Under the pieces are notes generated by a model that worked only from the letters and a program-made list of their open reading frames with translations, was not told where the DNA came from and ran no database searches. The position numbers and the translations under genes are program-made. 64,000 nt of DNA from Kudoa neothunni (lineage: Eukaryota > Cnidaria), in NCBI GenBank assembly GCA_964304625.1, contig OZ199838.1, forward strand, positions 13,144,001 through 13,208,000, read 5' to 3'. Of this stretch, positions 21,159 to 32,377 are shown piece by piece; position 1 is the stretch's first letter; every line of letters begins with the position of its first letter.

Positions 21159-23780
21159 ATGGTAATGATATGAGCTGGTTTGCTGCCGAATTATTTGTTT
21201 GAAATGCTCTTCTAATGATTGGTATAGGTTAATTTTACGATCGAACAAATTAGGTCCATTATGGACAAAAAGAATAACATTCGTAATATGACTGTTATCG
21301 CTCACGTAGATCACGGAAAGACAACTCTCACCGATTCATTGGTCACTAAAGCCGGTATTATTAATGAGAAGACAGCCGGTGAACAACGTTTCACCGATAC
21401 CAGGGCTGATGAACAAGAACGTTGTATCACCATCAAATCGACAGCTGTGTCTATGTACTATGAGTTGGCGGAAGATGACTACGAGAATTTGCCTGTGGCT
21501 AAAGACGGAAATGGGTTTCTCATTAATTTGATTGACAGTCCCGGGCACGTCGATTTTTCTTCCGAAGTTACTGCAGCGTTGAGAGTTACTGATGGTGCCC
21601 TTGTGGTTGTTGATTGTGTTAGTGGTGTGTGTGTACAAACAAAAACTGTACTCTCCCAAGCTCTTAACGAGCGTGTCAAACCAATCCTATTCATGAACAA
21701 AATTGATCTTGCTGTTCTCACACTTCAATTATCGGCTGACGAGATGTACAACATGTTCAGAAAGACTGTCGAAAACGTTAACGTCTTCATTAGCGGTATT
21801 GTGGAAGAAGAGGGACCAATGGGCCCATGCATGGTTGATCCAGTGGCTGGAACCGTTGGTTTTGGTTCCGGTCTTATGGGATTCGCTTTCACTCTTGAAG
21901 ATATTGCAAAAAAACACATTCTTAGAGCCAGCAAACCTGGTCTATCAAGAGAAGATATTCTCAAACGAGTGAAAACATTGAGCAAACGTCTCTGGGGTGA
22001 GTGGTTCTTCGAAAGAAAAACCCAGAAATGGAACAAAACCTACCAAGAAGGTTACAACCGTGGTTTCAGTGTGTTTGTGCTTGATTTCATTTTCCGTGTT
22101 GACGAACTATCCAAATCACGCAAATTCGATGAATTGGAATCTTTTGTCGGCGAGATTGTGCCAAAATTCAAAGTGTCACAAGATGTGAGAGATGGAGAAG
22201 CTAAAAATTGCTTCAAATCCATTCTTCACAGTGTATTCCCCGCTGGTGATGCTCTGTTGAAGATGATTGTCAACCATCTACCTTCTCCAGTCATTGCCCA
22301 AAAGTATCGTATGGAATTGCTTTACAACGGTCCCACAGACGATGAAGCCGCCATCGCTATCAAATGTTGTGATGCTGACAAAGAGTTGATGATGTACGTC
22401 TCAAAAATGATACCCACCTCCGATAAAGGACGTTTCTATGCCTTTGGTCGTGTGTTCTCTGGAACGATTGCTGCTGGCCAAAAGGTTCGCATTCTCGGAC
22501 CCAATTATGAACCTGGAAAAAAAACCGACCTCAACGAAAAGTCTCTTCAACGTGTTTGTATTATGATCGGCAGTCAACCATTGTCCATCGCCAATGTACC
22601 TAGTGGTAATGTTTGCGCGTTGGTTGGTATCGATCAATTCCTTCTCAAAAGTGGTACCATCACCACCGACCCCAAAGCTCATGGTATGAAGGTGATGAAA
22701 TTTAGTGTTTCACCTGTTGTGAGAGTCGCTGTCACCCCAAAGAACGCTTCAGACCTGCCCAAACTTGTTGAAGGTCTTAAACGTCTCTCCAAGAGTGATC
22801 CTATGGTTGTGTGTCAAACCGAGGAATCCGGTGAACATATCATTGCTGGAGCTGGTGAGTTGCATTTGGAAATCTGCTTGAAGGATTTGGAAGAGGACCA
22901 TGCCGGTATTCCTATCATCAAATCAGACCCTGTTGTATCGTACAGAGAAACTGTGGCCGAGGTTTCGTCTCAGGTGTGCTTGTCCAAATCACCCAACAAA
23001 CACAATCGTCTTCATGTTGAAGCCCATCCTATGCCTGAAAACCTACCCGAAGACATCGACAATGGAGAGATTTCCAACCGAATGGATATCAAAGAACGTG
23101 CTCGTATACTTTTTGACAAATATGGTATTGACCCTGATGAAGGAAGAAAAATTTGGTGTTTCGGTCCTGAAGCCACCGGCCCTAACTTCATCACCGATTG
23201 TACCAAAGCTGTGCAATATCTGAATGAAATCAAAGACAACGTAGTTGCTGGATTCCAGTGGGCTTCGAAAGAAGGTCCTTTATGTGATGAACAGATGAGA
23301 GGTATCAGATTCAGATTGATGGATGTGACCCTTCACGCTGATGCTATCCACAGAGGTGGTGGTCAAATTATTCCCACTACCCGTCGTGTGTTATATGCTG
23401 CTACTCTCACCGCTCAACCTCGTCTCTCCGAGCCGATCTACAAAGTTGAAGTAACCTGCCCAGAAGATGCCATCAAAGGTGTTCTTGGTGTGGTTTCCAA
23501 ACGACGTGGTAACTTTGTCGACCAACAAACAGTCACCTCTTCACAGAGTGTTATCATTGTTGATCTACCTGTCAATGAGTCCTTTGGTTTCACTGCCGCT
23601 CTTCGTGCTGCCACTGGTGGTAGAGCTTTCCCTCAATGTGTGTTTGATCGTTGGTCTACTATGACTGATGATCCGTATGTCGAAAATTCTCGATGTGCAA
23701 AGATTGTCGAAGAATCTCGCAAACGCAAGGGTCTTAAGCCTGGTATTCCTCCATTGGATAACTTTTTGGACAAGTTGTAA
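21159..23780 (+). CDS. EEF2: elongation factor 2
   Basis: GTPase that drives ribosomal translocation in the cytosol. Exon 1 codes only the initiator ATG (21159-21161). A 66-nt intron follows, and exon 2 (21228-23780) begins [20 protein letters not shown], the conserved EF-2 start. This gives 851 residues, near the usual 840-860. Motifs: [10 protein letters not shown] (P-loop), [12 protein letters not shown], the switch-region T-R-A-D-E-Q-E-R, and [16 protein letters not shown], which holds the histidine normally turned into diphthamide. The C-terminus ends DNFLDKL as in animals. Codon use is rich in C-ending codons and very unlike the other genes here, as expected for a very highly expressed gene. 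An intron right after the ATG is also found in other animal EF-2 genes. Confidence 0.97.
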
Positions 23781-24661
23781 AAACCTCATAACACATCGGT
23801 TATTTTCAACATGTTCTTGCATTACGATTCTCCACCATCTACGTCTAACCCTTGCAATAGTTATAGATTGTTAATTATACGTTGCATATCGCATACTTTG
23901 ATTGTTAGGATTGGTTTGTTTTTTTCGCGCTTATTAAATCTATTGCGTCCAACTATTATCTTTTATCAATAATTTGATTGGTCTTAGTCGGGGCGGGCGG
24001 TCGTTAATATGCAATTCTTGAGATTGCAAATTTAATGGTAATAATTTCGTCGAAAGGTCGGATTGAATAGAATTAAGAAAGTTATTCTTTCCTAAGAAAG
24101 AATGAACAAGATCATCGGCCATTTGTCGACAGATACGATTTGTCAATGCACAAGTTCTTTATACGAGCCCAATTTGAGGATTGTACTGATAATAATTAGT
24201 GAGTTTTATGTGAATGATTATAAATTTTATTTCTCAAAAGGTTTTATCACGATCGGAAAGATTTTGTGTCCAAATGACAATTCGTTAAAATTAATACCTA
24301 TTACTAGATAATACATACGAAAAGGTTTCAAAAAATTTTGAACCATGAATGTTTTCTGTAATTATTTCAATAAATTTACTAAGAGAAAACAATGCAACTA
24401 CTAACTCTTCTATTCGTATCTGACATGATAATTCAGCAAGATTTGCTAAGGGGCGCTTAAGAAAATGTTAGAAGATTATTAAATTATATTATGAATAAAA
24501 TACAAGCGATACGATGACTTATGGGTCGTGCGTAATCAAAAGGAAAATCTGAATCATTACACACGACTCAATTTTGCACATACGAAAACAAACAAAAATT
24601 TTAAAAAATAGGTTATATTCTGGTCAATCAGCAAATTATTTAATTTATTATGTAAAACAGG
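23781..24661. other. EF-2 3' region, nothing else seen
   Basis: Presumed EF-2 3' UTR followed by AT-rich sequence. An AATAAA-like CAATAAATTT occurs near 24370, too far away for a firm call. Confidence 0.35.
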
Positions 24662-24745
24662 ATCCGAACTGGGGTTCGAACCTGGGTTATTTGCCTTATA
24701 AGGCGATGGAGCCATACCGCATTGCTCTGACTCGCGCCTCTATGG
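24662..24745 (-). repeat. tRNA-derived repeat or tRNA relic
   Basis: Minus-strand sequence has a perfect B box GGTTCGAACCC, an anticodon-like GCCTTATAAGGC hairpin (TAT in the loop) and an A-box-like CAGAGCAATGCGG. Neither the T stem nor the acceptor stem pairs well, so this is more likely a SINE head or a decayed tRNA-Ile than a working tRNA. Confidence 0.5.
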
Positions 24746-25241
24746 TTGGTGGATTACAACTGTAATAATTAGGGAATGTAATTTTCGACAGTTTAAATCG
24801 AATTCTATAAATAAGCGTCGAGTTTTTCGAATCTTTTATGCATAAAGGAGATTATATGCAGGTCTGCGCAAACTTCTCAATGCCGCGAAAAATACAAATT
24901 AACATTACACGGTATATAATAAAATTATATTTTAGTCTCACAATTTTAATATAATTATAATACCATAAGGAGTTTCCTCTCGAAAGAGCCACTCTCTCCC
25001 CTGAAAGACAATGCCTAATCTTAGCAATAATTTTTACGTGCGATTGAAGACAACGGTAATTTTAAGAAAACATAAAAATTGCCGGAAAGTTTATGTCGCT
25101 GAAATCTGTTTTTTAAACAATATGAGTAAATGCTTTTCAACTAAAGTTTCAGCATTAGAAAGTAAGCATGCTGTAGGCCAAGAATTCTAGGAAAAACTTC
25201 TAGGTCTTGTGTAATTATCTATTATTTCGGCTGAAATTTTA
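24746..25241. other. no gene seen
   Basis: AT-rich filler between the tRNA-like repeat and the Merlin element. Confidence 0.4.
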
Positions 25242-26322
25242 TATACGCCCCCCTTCAAGCCCCGTTAGAAAAAAAATTTATTTTGTAATAAACAAGATTA
25301 TATTTAATAATAACGATATGTAAGTAATAGTCTATAGTTATTCTAATACGATGTCATACATCACGATTTGAAGTGCACAGATGAAACCATTCCAGAGATC
25401 ATTACAGTTTTTTCTCCTCCACCGAAATACTGTCAGGAATTCGTTGATTCCATCCATAGAAACAGAGCCATCATCTTGGACTGAAGATGTTCTATTTCTA
25501 GGTGAAATTTTGTACTTTATAGCTGCCCACGTACCTTCAATTGTGTTTGTATGTGCTCCAGTAGTACTATCAATATATTCAATGCTGTGGTTAACTGTTA
25601 AATGCTGATAGAAGTTATGCAATGTAGAATAACTCTTAAAACAATCGGTTATTATAATTGAATATGACTTTACGTGAGTTTTTATTATTTCTATTAATGT
25701 TTCTGCCGTTCTATCGGGAACTTCAATAAGGAACAATTTTCTTTCGGATATCCTTTCTATACCATCAAGTACCCATGCTCCATTAACGGCATGACCTCGG
25801 TTTTATTTACGCTTTCCAAACTTGGATTCATCGATTTCGACAATTATGTTTTCCCCACCAATGATGATATCTTCGAAATCTAGACTGTCACCAACTATTT
25901 GTCTAAAATAATGAGAGTAATTTGTGATTGTTTGGGACGAATGACCAGTAATTTTTATCAAATCAACTGTCTTCGCGCCAACTAACCAATAATAAGATAA
26001 TTTGAGGATTGCATTAATTTTTAGTTTGGTGTTTGAAAAATGTTTTTTCCAAAATTGAAATTTCTTTTCTACACTTCTTCCTGCAGCATCTCCAGTTTTT
26101 CCTGTGTTGCGTAAAATTATCATAATTGCAATGGGCATATATATTTGGTGCCTGAAAAACATTATTTTCAATTAAATATTTGAAAGAATCCTCTTCATTC
26201 TCAAATATATATTCTAGAGCCCTCATTGGAGGAATCGTGGCGGATTAAGCAGGCCGCACTATGTGATTAATTTAATGCTCCATATGTCATGTCAATACCT
26301 ATTTTGAAAAGGGCTTAAGGGG
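25242..26322 (-). mobile_element. Merlin (ISXO2/IS1595-like) DNA transposon
   Basis: Inverted tips: TATACGCCCCCCTTCAAGCC at the left matches the complement of GGCTTAAGGGGGCGTATA at the right. Size about 1.1 kb, typical of Merlin. The flanking 8 bases (near gaaatttt / caaatgtg) match only in part. It carries one transposase gene on the minus strand. Confidence 0.8.
25338..26226 (-). pseudogene. Merlin/ISXO2-like transposase, inactivated
   Basis: DDE transposase. The N-terminal part (MRALEYIFENEEDSFKYLIE...) carries the zinc-ribbon remnant W-R-C-C-R-K-K-C-R-K. The catalytic core has VEIDESKFGKRK (first D), ITDCFKSY (second D) and NTIEGTW (E). Two breaks: a frame change near 26015-26035, and a TAA at 25803-25805 where relatives have Tyr in K-Y-N-R-G-H. 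The frame is otherwise intact to the natural end near 25338, so the copy died fairly recently. ISXO2-like transposases are common in myxozoan genomes, one reason for the host guess. Confidence 0.85.
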
Positions 26323-26409
26323 GCGTATATCAAATGTGGTCCTTCAATAATGTCTATATATGCCTAAATTTTTAAAATCATGATAACGCTGAGAGATTAC
26401 AACAATTTT

Positions 26410-28630
26410 TCAGGAAGGCCGAAAAGGACCCAACAAACTCCCGAGAAGATGCATGCGCGAAATAAAACACAAATACATAATTTATTAATCAACTTTTTTT
26501 AAATGTATTTATCCGAATGAAAAGTATTCGAACATTTAAGATGAAGTCTCGACGAGCATCCCTCACAATAAAGGTATGTTCTCTTGTGGCACACAACACA
26601 TCCGAGTTGTCTTTTGTTGTCGTCACTCATAAGTACGACTCCAGAACACATATTCATTGAAATATTCAGCTGCAATCGAGACCTCTTCCTCATAATTAAA
26701 TCCCTTTGTGGAGTTATTGTACTGGCAACAATTTCGCGTGCTTGTTGAATCAATGTTATTGTAGGGTCATTAAAATGGCGTATTATTTTCTATGAATTGG
26801 TGATACACATGGAAATAAGATTAGTGAATAATGGCCAGTACCATTGTTTATCCTTTATTTTGATTCCATAGTTTGCAATCGCGTTGTCAGCTAGATCGAC
26901 ACCTCCCATATTCGCATTGTAATCACTAACAATCTTTGGCTGTGTTATGTTAATGTATCTTTTTTCTTTTTTTGAGAATCTTTTAGCTGATCCAATGGAA
27001 AAACGCGACATAAAATTACCCATCAGTTTCATTGGTTTTGTGTCGTTCCATTGAACACAAAAAATACCTTGTTTATCATTATAAACTTCAAAAACGCCCC
27101 TTGGCGATTTGGAAAACTGTTTTGGTAGCTGAAGTGGGCATCGATATGTCGGATTCAGTCTGATTTTACCGGTAGCATTTACTTTGTTTTCTCGCAGAAT
27201 TTTAAATAATCTCTACGAGGAGAAAAAATTGTCAAAGTAAACTTCAACCTCAAAAGTATCACCAATTTCCTCGACAAAATTCATGACCACACTTTCACCT
27301 AAGCCATCATAAGTTTTATCTGTTTCTTGTTTTCCACAATAGATTTTAAAACCGTAAATATAACCACCCTTGCTAGCTATTATTCAAAGTTTAAAACCAA
27401 ATCGAACAGGCTGCTCCTTTAGAAACATCTTGGCCGAGTGCATTCCATAATACGGTACCATTTGTTCGTCTATGAATAAAATTTTTTCAAAGAAACCGAA
27501 TGATTTGAAGTTTTGGTTTAGTTTTTCTACTAAAGGCCTAATTTTAAATAACTTGTCGGATTTATCGATACAATCATTATTGTTGAAATGGATGTATCTT
27601 TTTATTTCTTTAAATCTTTTAAGTCAGTTTTTTTACAATGGTAACTCTGGAATCTTCATTCGTCCCCAATACATTTTTTGGCTTGGCAAAATATGATAAC
27701 CAGAGAGAATTAAAATCCCAATGAAGGTTTTCAATTCGGACACAGCTAGATTGAAAGAGCGGTTATTCTTCTGTCTAACATATAAATTCGACTGTTTTAC
27801 AATATGCAATAGAACGCTGTCATCCAAAATTTTTTTGAACGTTTCAAATGAACATAAAAATCATAAAAGTTAATTTCGAAAGATATCTACTTTTATATGC
27901 ACCGCCTACCGAGGGTTTCGAGATAGGTTTATTAACTGTTTCGGAGGAATTGGTTGGTAAAACCTTTTCCCATTTAACATTGATGTATTTAACTGCATTT
28001 TTAACTTCGTGCTTTTGTAGTTTAAACAATTGGGCACGCCAAAAAACATGGGGGATGTCATTATTTTCGAATATATTATCCCGTATAGGATATAAGTTAC
28101 CTTCCAAGTCAGTAAGGGCGTCAACATTATCGGGAGGAAGCGCCACTATATCTGGAACTTCTTCAAAAGTATCATCGCTAAGTTCACAGATTGCTTCATT
28201 TAGATTAATGTACTCAATAACGTCAGCCATGTTAATCCTACTTCGCGTCTGCATGTCTCGAGGGTTTATCGTTCCCATTTCGGCCCACTAGTGTAACGTG
28301 AATATTAACTGATATTTATGTATTATTTTCTATTACAGGCATTTTGACGGTTAACTGACAATATGTTTTAAGAGAACAAACAAAAATTAAAAAAATTTTC
28401 GGACGTATAACCAATGTTATGGTTCTATTATATGCAAATGTACTGGCCGATGAAAAGAGATGTATATTAAAATGTTTAGAATTCATAAATAACTTTACAA
28501 GTAATTTTGAAATAATAGGACCACGTATATATTTATATGGAAATTAACTAGTTAATAGTCGCAATATTAAACTCTATAGACAACACCTAAACAGGGGCCC
28601 AAAAGGACCCAACAAACCTTGATGGGTTAA
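26410..28630 (-). mobile_element. piggyBac element
   Basis: The right end is clear: the tip CCCATCAAGG reads inward from TTAA at 28627-28630, followed by a palindrome GGGTCC...GGGCCC. The left end is not resolved. A direct rather than inverted copy of the subterminal motif (AAAAGGACCCAACAAAC) lies at about 26425-26445, with no TTAA beside it. It holds one decayed transposase gene. Confidence 0.65.
26499..28278 (-). pseudogene. piggyBac transposase, decayed
   Basis: Starts MGTINPRDMQ at 28278. Piece order follows the family: acidic N-terminus, SELKTFIGILILSGY (about 27700), then the catalytic core with FIDEQMVPYYG (first Asp), VYFDNFFSS (second Asp) and WNDTKPMKLM (third Asp). The insertion-domain signature NANMGGVDLADNAI follows. 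The C-terminal cysteine-rich domain has the pattern C-x2-C...C-x2-C...H-x3-C (about 26520-26610). About five in-frame stops and one frame change near 27845 break it; examples are TGA at 27384-27386 and TAG at 27213-27215, both in conserved positions. All three catalytic aspartates remain. Confidence 0.85.
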
Positions 28631-29166
28631 TATAAAAATAGAAAAACTTTGAAATCAACGTTTAACTTCATTTTACTTCTTTAAAATAAAAATCACCAAA
28701 TAATAACAACATACTTTGATTTGGAGATATAGTTAATATATTTTTTGAAGAGCTAAATTGGAAATAATATTTGGATATTATTCCATAACTTCTTTGGCTC
28801 TAAGAAATTAATCCTTGATATGTAAACTAATTAGAGAATCAACAACTAAAAATTAATAACGAGTGGGGTAAATTGTTTCATTTATATAAAAACAGCATTA
28901 CACATAGGTATCCTATAAAAATGATTTTACCATATAAAATAGTCAGTTTCTTAAGATGACATTATAATATTGTAAAATTTTTTAAATAGATTTGGATATA
29001 GAATTTCTTCATAGTTTTATTTTTTAAATGTATTGTGCTGATTGTATTTAAAAAATGGCGCAACTTTAACACAGATTTGCAAAAAAATTTCTTTAAAAAA
29101 GATTAATAATAATAATTTTGTAGAAAAAATTATTTCTCTTCTTGAATAAAATAACCATGACTATTA
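28631..29166. other. no gene seen
   Basis: Very AT-rich spacer between the piggyBac and Tc1-like elements. Confidence 0.4.
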
Positions 29167-29940
29167 CAGTATTTCACGACCAAGATGCAAACATGTTCAA
29201 TCAAGATGCAGAAAACTATAAAATTTAATAAAATTATTGAATAATATAACTTTTTATTTATTTTTTTCATACACAAGATGAAATGCAAGATTTCGACTTG
29301 TGTTGAATATAATAGAATTAACAATCGATTTCAGACAACAAAAAGTATTTATTAATTATGGATAATGTGGCCTTCCATAAAACTTACGATGTAAGGGGAC
29401 ATCATACAGAATAGCTGGTTCAGATTCCTACCACGTTTCCCGGGATATAAGACCCGGTCTTATATTAATTTTACACCATAAGTAGCTACTAGGTTTTATT
29501 TTCGAAGTGTATTAAATTTATGACAAAATCAAAAGGATTGTACAATTTTAAAAATATCTAAAAAAGTAATGTAGATTGAGTATTTATAACAAAAAGTTAT
29601 CTTAATACAAAACGTTATCGTTGCCTATGACATTATTTATAAGCTTAATATGCACCTATATTATAAGAGAAAACTAATGAGATTACTGAGAAAATAAACA
29701 TAAAAAAACCATTAAAATTTTTAATATTATTGCAAAAATATATTGGTGTTCAAATGTTTTCTATCCTTAAACAATAATAATAACTTTCAATTTCAAACTT
29801 AAAAAAAGTAATCATTTATTATTGTTACAATTAAAGCATATTAATCAAGATCCTGTCGAATAATCAATATCAAGATTCTCTGAAATAATGCCAGGTCATA
29901 TTTAAAATTCCCACTAAAAATATTGCTAGGCCTTATTTTC

Positions 29941-30096
29941 GAAGAAACATGGTGCTACTACCATCTTATTCCTCCGTTCATCGATCAAATTGAGGAAGTT
30001 TTCAGCCAATTAAATTTCGAAATAAAAATACAGGCAACAAAAACTCAAGAAGATTTGCTGGAAATGTATTCATTTGATCCAAAGAGTAGTGTCTGA
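29941..30096 (+). pseudogene. C-terminal scrap of a Tc1/IS630-type transposase
   Basis: Reads YYHLIPPFIDQIEEVFSQL then KTQEDLLEMYSF and a stop. The pattern PP...x-IEEVFS...K with a following EDLL is the last catalytic-acid region (E in QIEE) of DDE_3 transposases. The rest of the gene is not recognisable in the inner part of the element, so this is a deletion derivative. Confidence 0.6.
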
Positions 30097-30225
30097 AGCT
30101 AATTGTCAACGCTATATTCAGCACTCAAAATCTTGAATTTCATTTTGTGTGTGAAAAAAATAAAGAAAAAGTTATATTATTCAATAATTTTTCAAATTTT
30201 ATCCATTTTTATAGTTTTCTGCATC

Positions 30226-30231
30226 TTTATT
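30226..30231 (-). terminator. polyadenylation signal AATAAA for the Kunitz gene
   Basis: AATAAA about 37 bases after the Kunitz stop on the minus strand. It lies inside the Tc1-like terminal repeat; the opposite repeat has AATCAA at this place. Confidence 0.5.
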
Positions 30232-30267
30232 GAACAAGTTTGCATCTTGGTCGTGAAATACTGATAT

Positions 30268-31731
30268 TCATTCGACAGGTGAGCAGTCTGCGCCCTCATC
30301 ATTTTCAGCAGTTTTGCCTTCATTATAGACGTCCCCATATATTTTTTGACATTGATTACTTGTTTTAAAGTTGTTCGAGTTTCCACCATATCCTTGGTAA
30401 CAAAATGATTTGCATATTTTATCATCGTAACTATAATAGAATCTTTTTTCTTTAAATGTCTTCCCTGCAGTCCATTCTCCCTCTTTAAGTAATGTACACG
30501 TATCTTCAATTTTTATTTCTTTCTTGTAACCCTCTGTATTTATTTTAGTTAATATAAGTTTCAGTGATAATTTTGTTTTATCTCTCGAAGTTCAAACAAA
30601 TTCGTACCTGCTCCTCAATAACTATGACACATTTCCATTGTAGGGAAGTTATTTTGCCGTGGATTGAATTCAGCTGTGTTAATAGGAGTAGGCCAACTCT
30701 CCATACGCTTGCATACTTTTGTTGTGGATTCATAATAATATCTATAAACTATATTTTGTCCGCTTCTACTTGCAGGTTTAGGATGTTGAAAAGGATCGGT
30801 TTCGCACGCGGCAACTTTCTTATTTTCACTATTTATAATATCATCGTTGACGGCTGTGCTTGAAAGTGCTAAAAAAATAAATATTATGGAATTAAATATT
30901 TATTATACGAAAACATTTTTTGACACATTCGCCAAACAAGTTAAATATTCCTCTAGTATTCGAATCAATTGAAACAGCAGAAAAAGCACACTTATTGTTG
31001 TTGGTATCGGCAATGATGGCAGTGCTTGGATCTTTATCTTTAACATCCGGTCGTAATGTACAGTCTAAGGTGTTTGGTACCAAATATTTCTCATAATTCA
31101 AAACTCCACTTATTTTCGTTTCATCAGAACTTGTGAGTCCTCCATTTTTTGTATCTAATTTAAAGTATTTAATAATTTTTCCAATTGTGATTTGTGAAAT
31201 TTACTTAAACAATAAAGATAGCACTCGTGCTCACTTTCATATCTATTAAAACTTCCACCACATCCATTATAGTCGTAAGTTTCGCATCTGGCAGTTGTCG
31301 GATTAAAGTAGTGTTTTTTATATTGTACCAGAATTTTTAACGCAATGTCCTGGGTGCATTGGTTTTTTGCATCCCTGAAGTTTTTCTCTCTCGGTCAACT
31401 TACCTTTAGAAGATCTTTTTATGATAAATTTTAATGTATGACATACCGTGCATTTCGCAAAGTCCTTTTGACGCAAAATTGTTATAATTTCCTTTGATAC
31501 CTCGATATTCTAGAGGTTTGCATTTAGCATCATTTATGTCAATAAACCAACGGTCGATGACGTTGTTCATGCTTTTTTCAACACCTATAGGCCAATCTCC
31601 TTCATCTTTTTCATAGGGTGGTAAGATTTGATCTAATGAATAGATAGATTGATTATTGAAATGTGGCAGTTACCAGCTAGGCAATAAGACAAGGATATAA
31701 CACATATTATTTTATATAGTGGGGATCTCAT
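30268..31731 (-). CDS. secreted protein with five Kunitz-type modules
   Basis: Probable secreted serine-protease inhibitor. Exon 1 (31731-31674) is a signal peptide, MRSPLYKIICVISLSYCLA. Then come 31632-31447, 31403-31205, 31154-30909, 30868-30623 (or to 30608) and 30533-30268, each holding one Kunitz-like module. Introns are 41, 43, 50, 40 and about 90 nt, all phase 1. The total is about 399 residues. Module 2 is the best: CKKPMHPGHC then YFNPTTARCETYDYNGCGGS and CYLYC, a full Kunitz pattern. Module 5 has RFYYSYDDKICKSFCYQGYGGNSNNF. Modules 1, 3 and 4 lack one or more cysteines. In module 2 the frame slips by one base at an A5 run after GHCVK, most simply an assembly indel. In module 4 a TGA at 30615-30617 falls where the last cysteine is expected, unless an alternative donor 15 nt upstream is used. 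Known family role: tight-binding inhibition of trypsin-like proteases, sometimes host-directed in parasites. Confidence 0.8.
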
Positions 31732-32377
31732 TATTTTAACTGATGTTTGTGGAAAATTCGTAACGAAGAATAGGAATCATAGAGTGTATGAATCAGTAAT
31801 AATTTTCGATCAATGAATAATATTAGGACTAAATCAATTAGTTTTATCGAACGTTTGTATAATTACATTAAATATTTAAGAATAATTAACATATCTGGAA
31901 GAATTTTCAATGTTTGTTTTTAGAACACACAGCTTATACATTTCGCGTTGTTAACATACAATGAAGGCAAAATGACTGAATTGCCAAGATTAGAAAAGAT
32001 GTTTCATTTTTCCGTGTATATTAAACTTCAGTTTAAGTACAAGGAATATTGAAAAATCGTTAAAAGGGTAAATAATTAATTAGATGTCATAATTATCTTT
32101 ACATTCTCTATGATAAATAATTTTAGATAGGGGCATCTATGATTTTCTGTTAAATCTTATCTGATGAATATATAGTAGAATGATTAGGACATTAAAATAT
32201 GTAATGGCTATATTTTAGGGAATGAATATCTCTGAAAATACTTCATATATTTTGTTTATATTTTACATATTATCAATGTGTATATACTTAATTTAATTTT
32301 TTCTAAGTTTAAACAAGATTTGAAGTAGAATAAATTTTCAGTGGTGCAACCTCCCTGAGTCCATCAATTATCTAATG
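31732..32377. other. Kunitz gene upstream region
   Basis: AT-rich; the presumed promoter of the Kunitz gene is at the low-coordinate side. Nothing else is recognised. Confidence 0.4.

Larger units (their letters stand above)
29167..30263. mobile_element. Tc1/mariner-like transposon with long inverted ends
   Basis: The first roughly 170 bases (29167-29335) and the complement of the last 170 (30263-30090) are near copies, both starting CAGTATTTCACGACCAAGAT, with only scattered differences. TA precedes the left end, as expected of this superfamily. Total length is about 1.1 kb. A Tc1/IS630-type transposase tail lies just inside the right repeat. The right end stops 4 bp from the stop codon of the Kunitz gene. 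Confidence 0.75.

Noticed and set aside
21336-23822. Many open frames on both strands within EF-2
   Set aside because: They result from EF-2's skewed codon use; none has a domain, and EF-2 explains the whole interval.
24102-24765. Plus-strand open frames after EF-2
   Set aside because: Low complexity or overlapping the tRNA-like repeat; no start context or homology.
29398-29470. GC-richer stretch considered as a tRNA
   Set aside because: No A and B boxes at the right spacing; it lies within the Tc1-like element.
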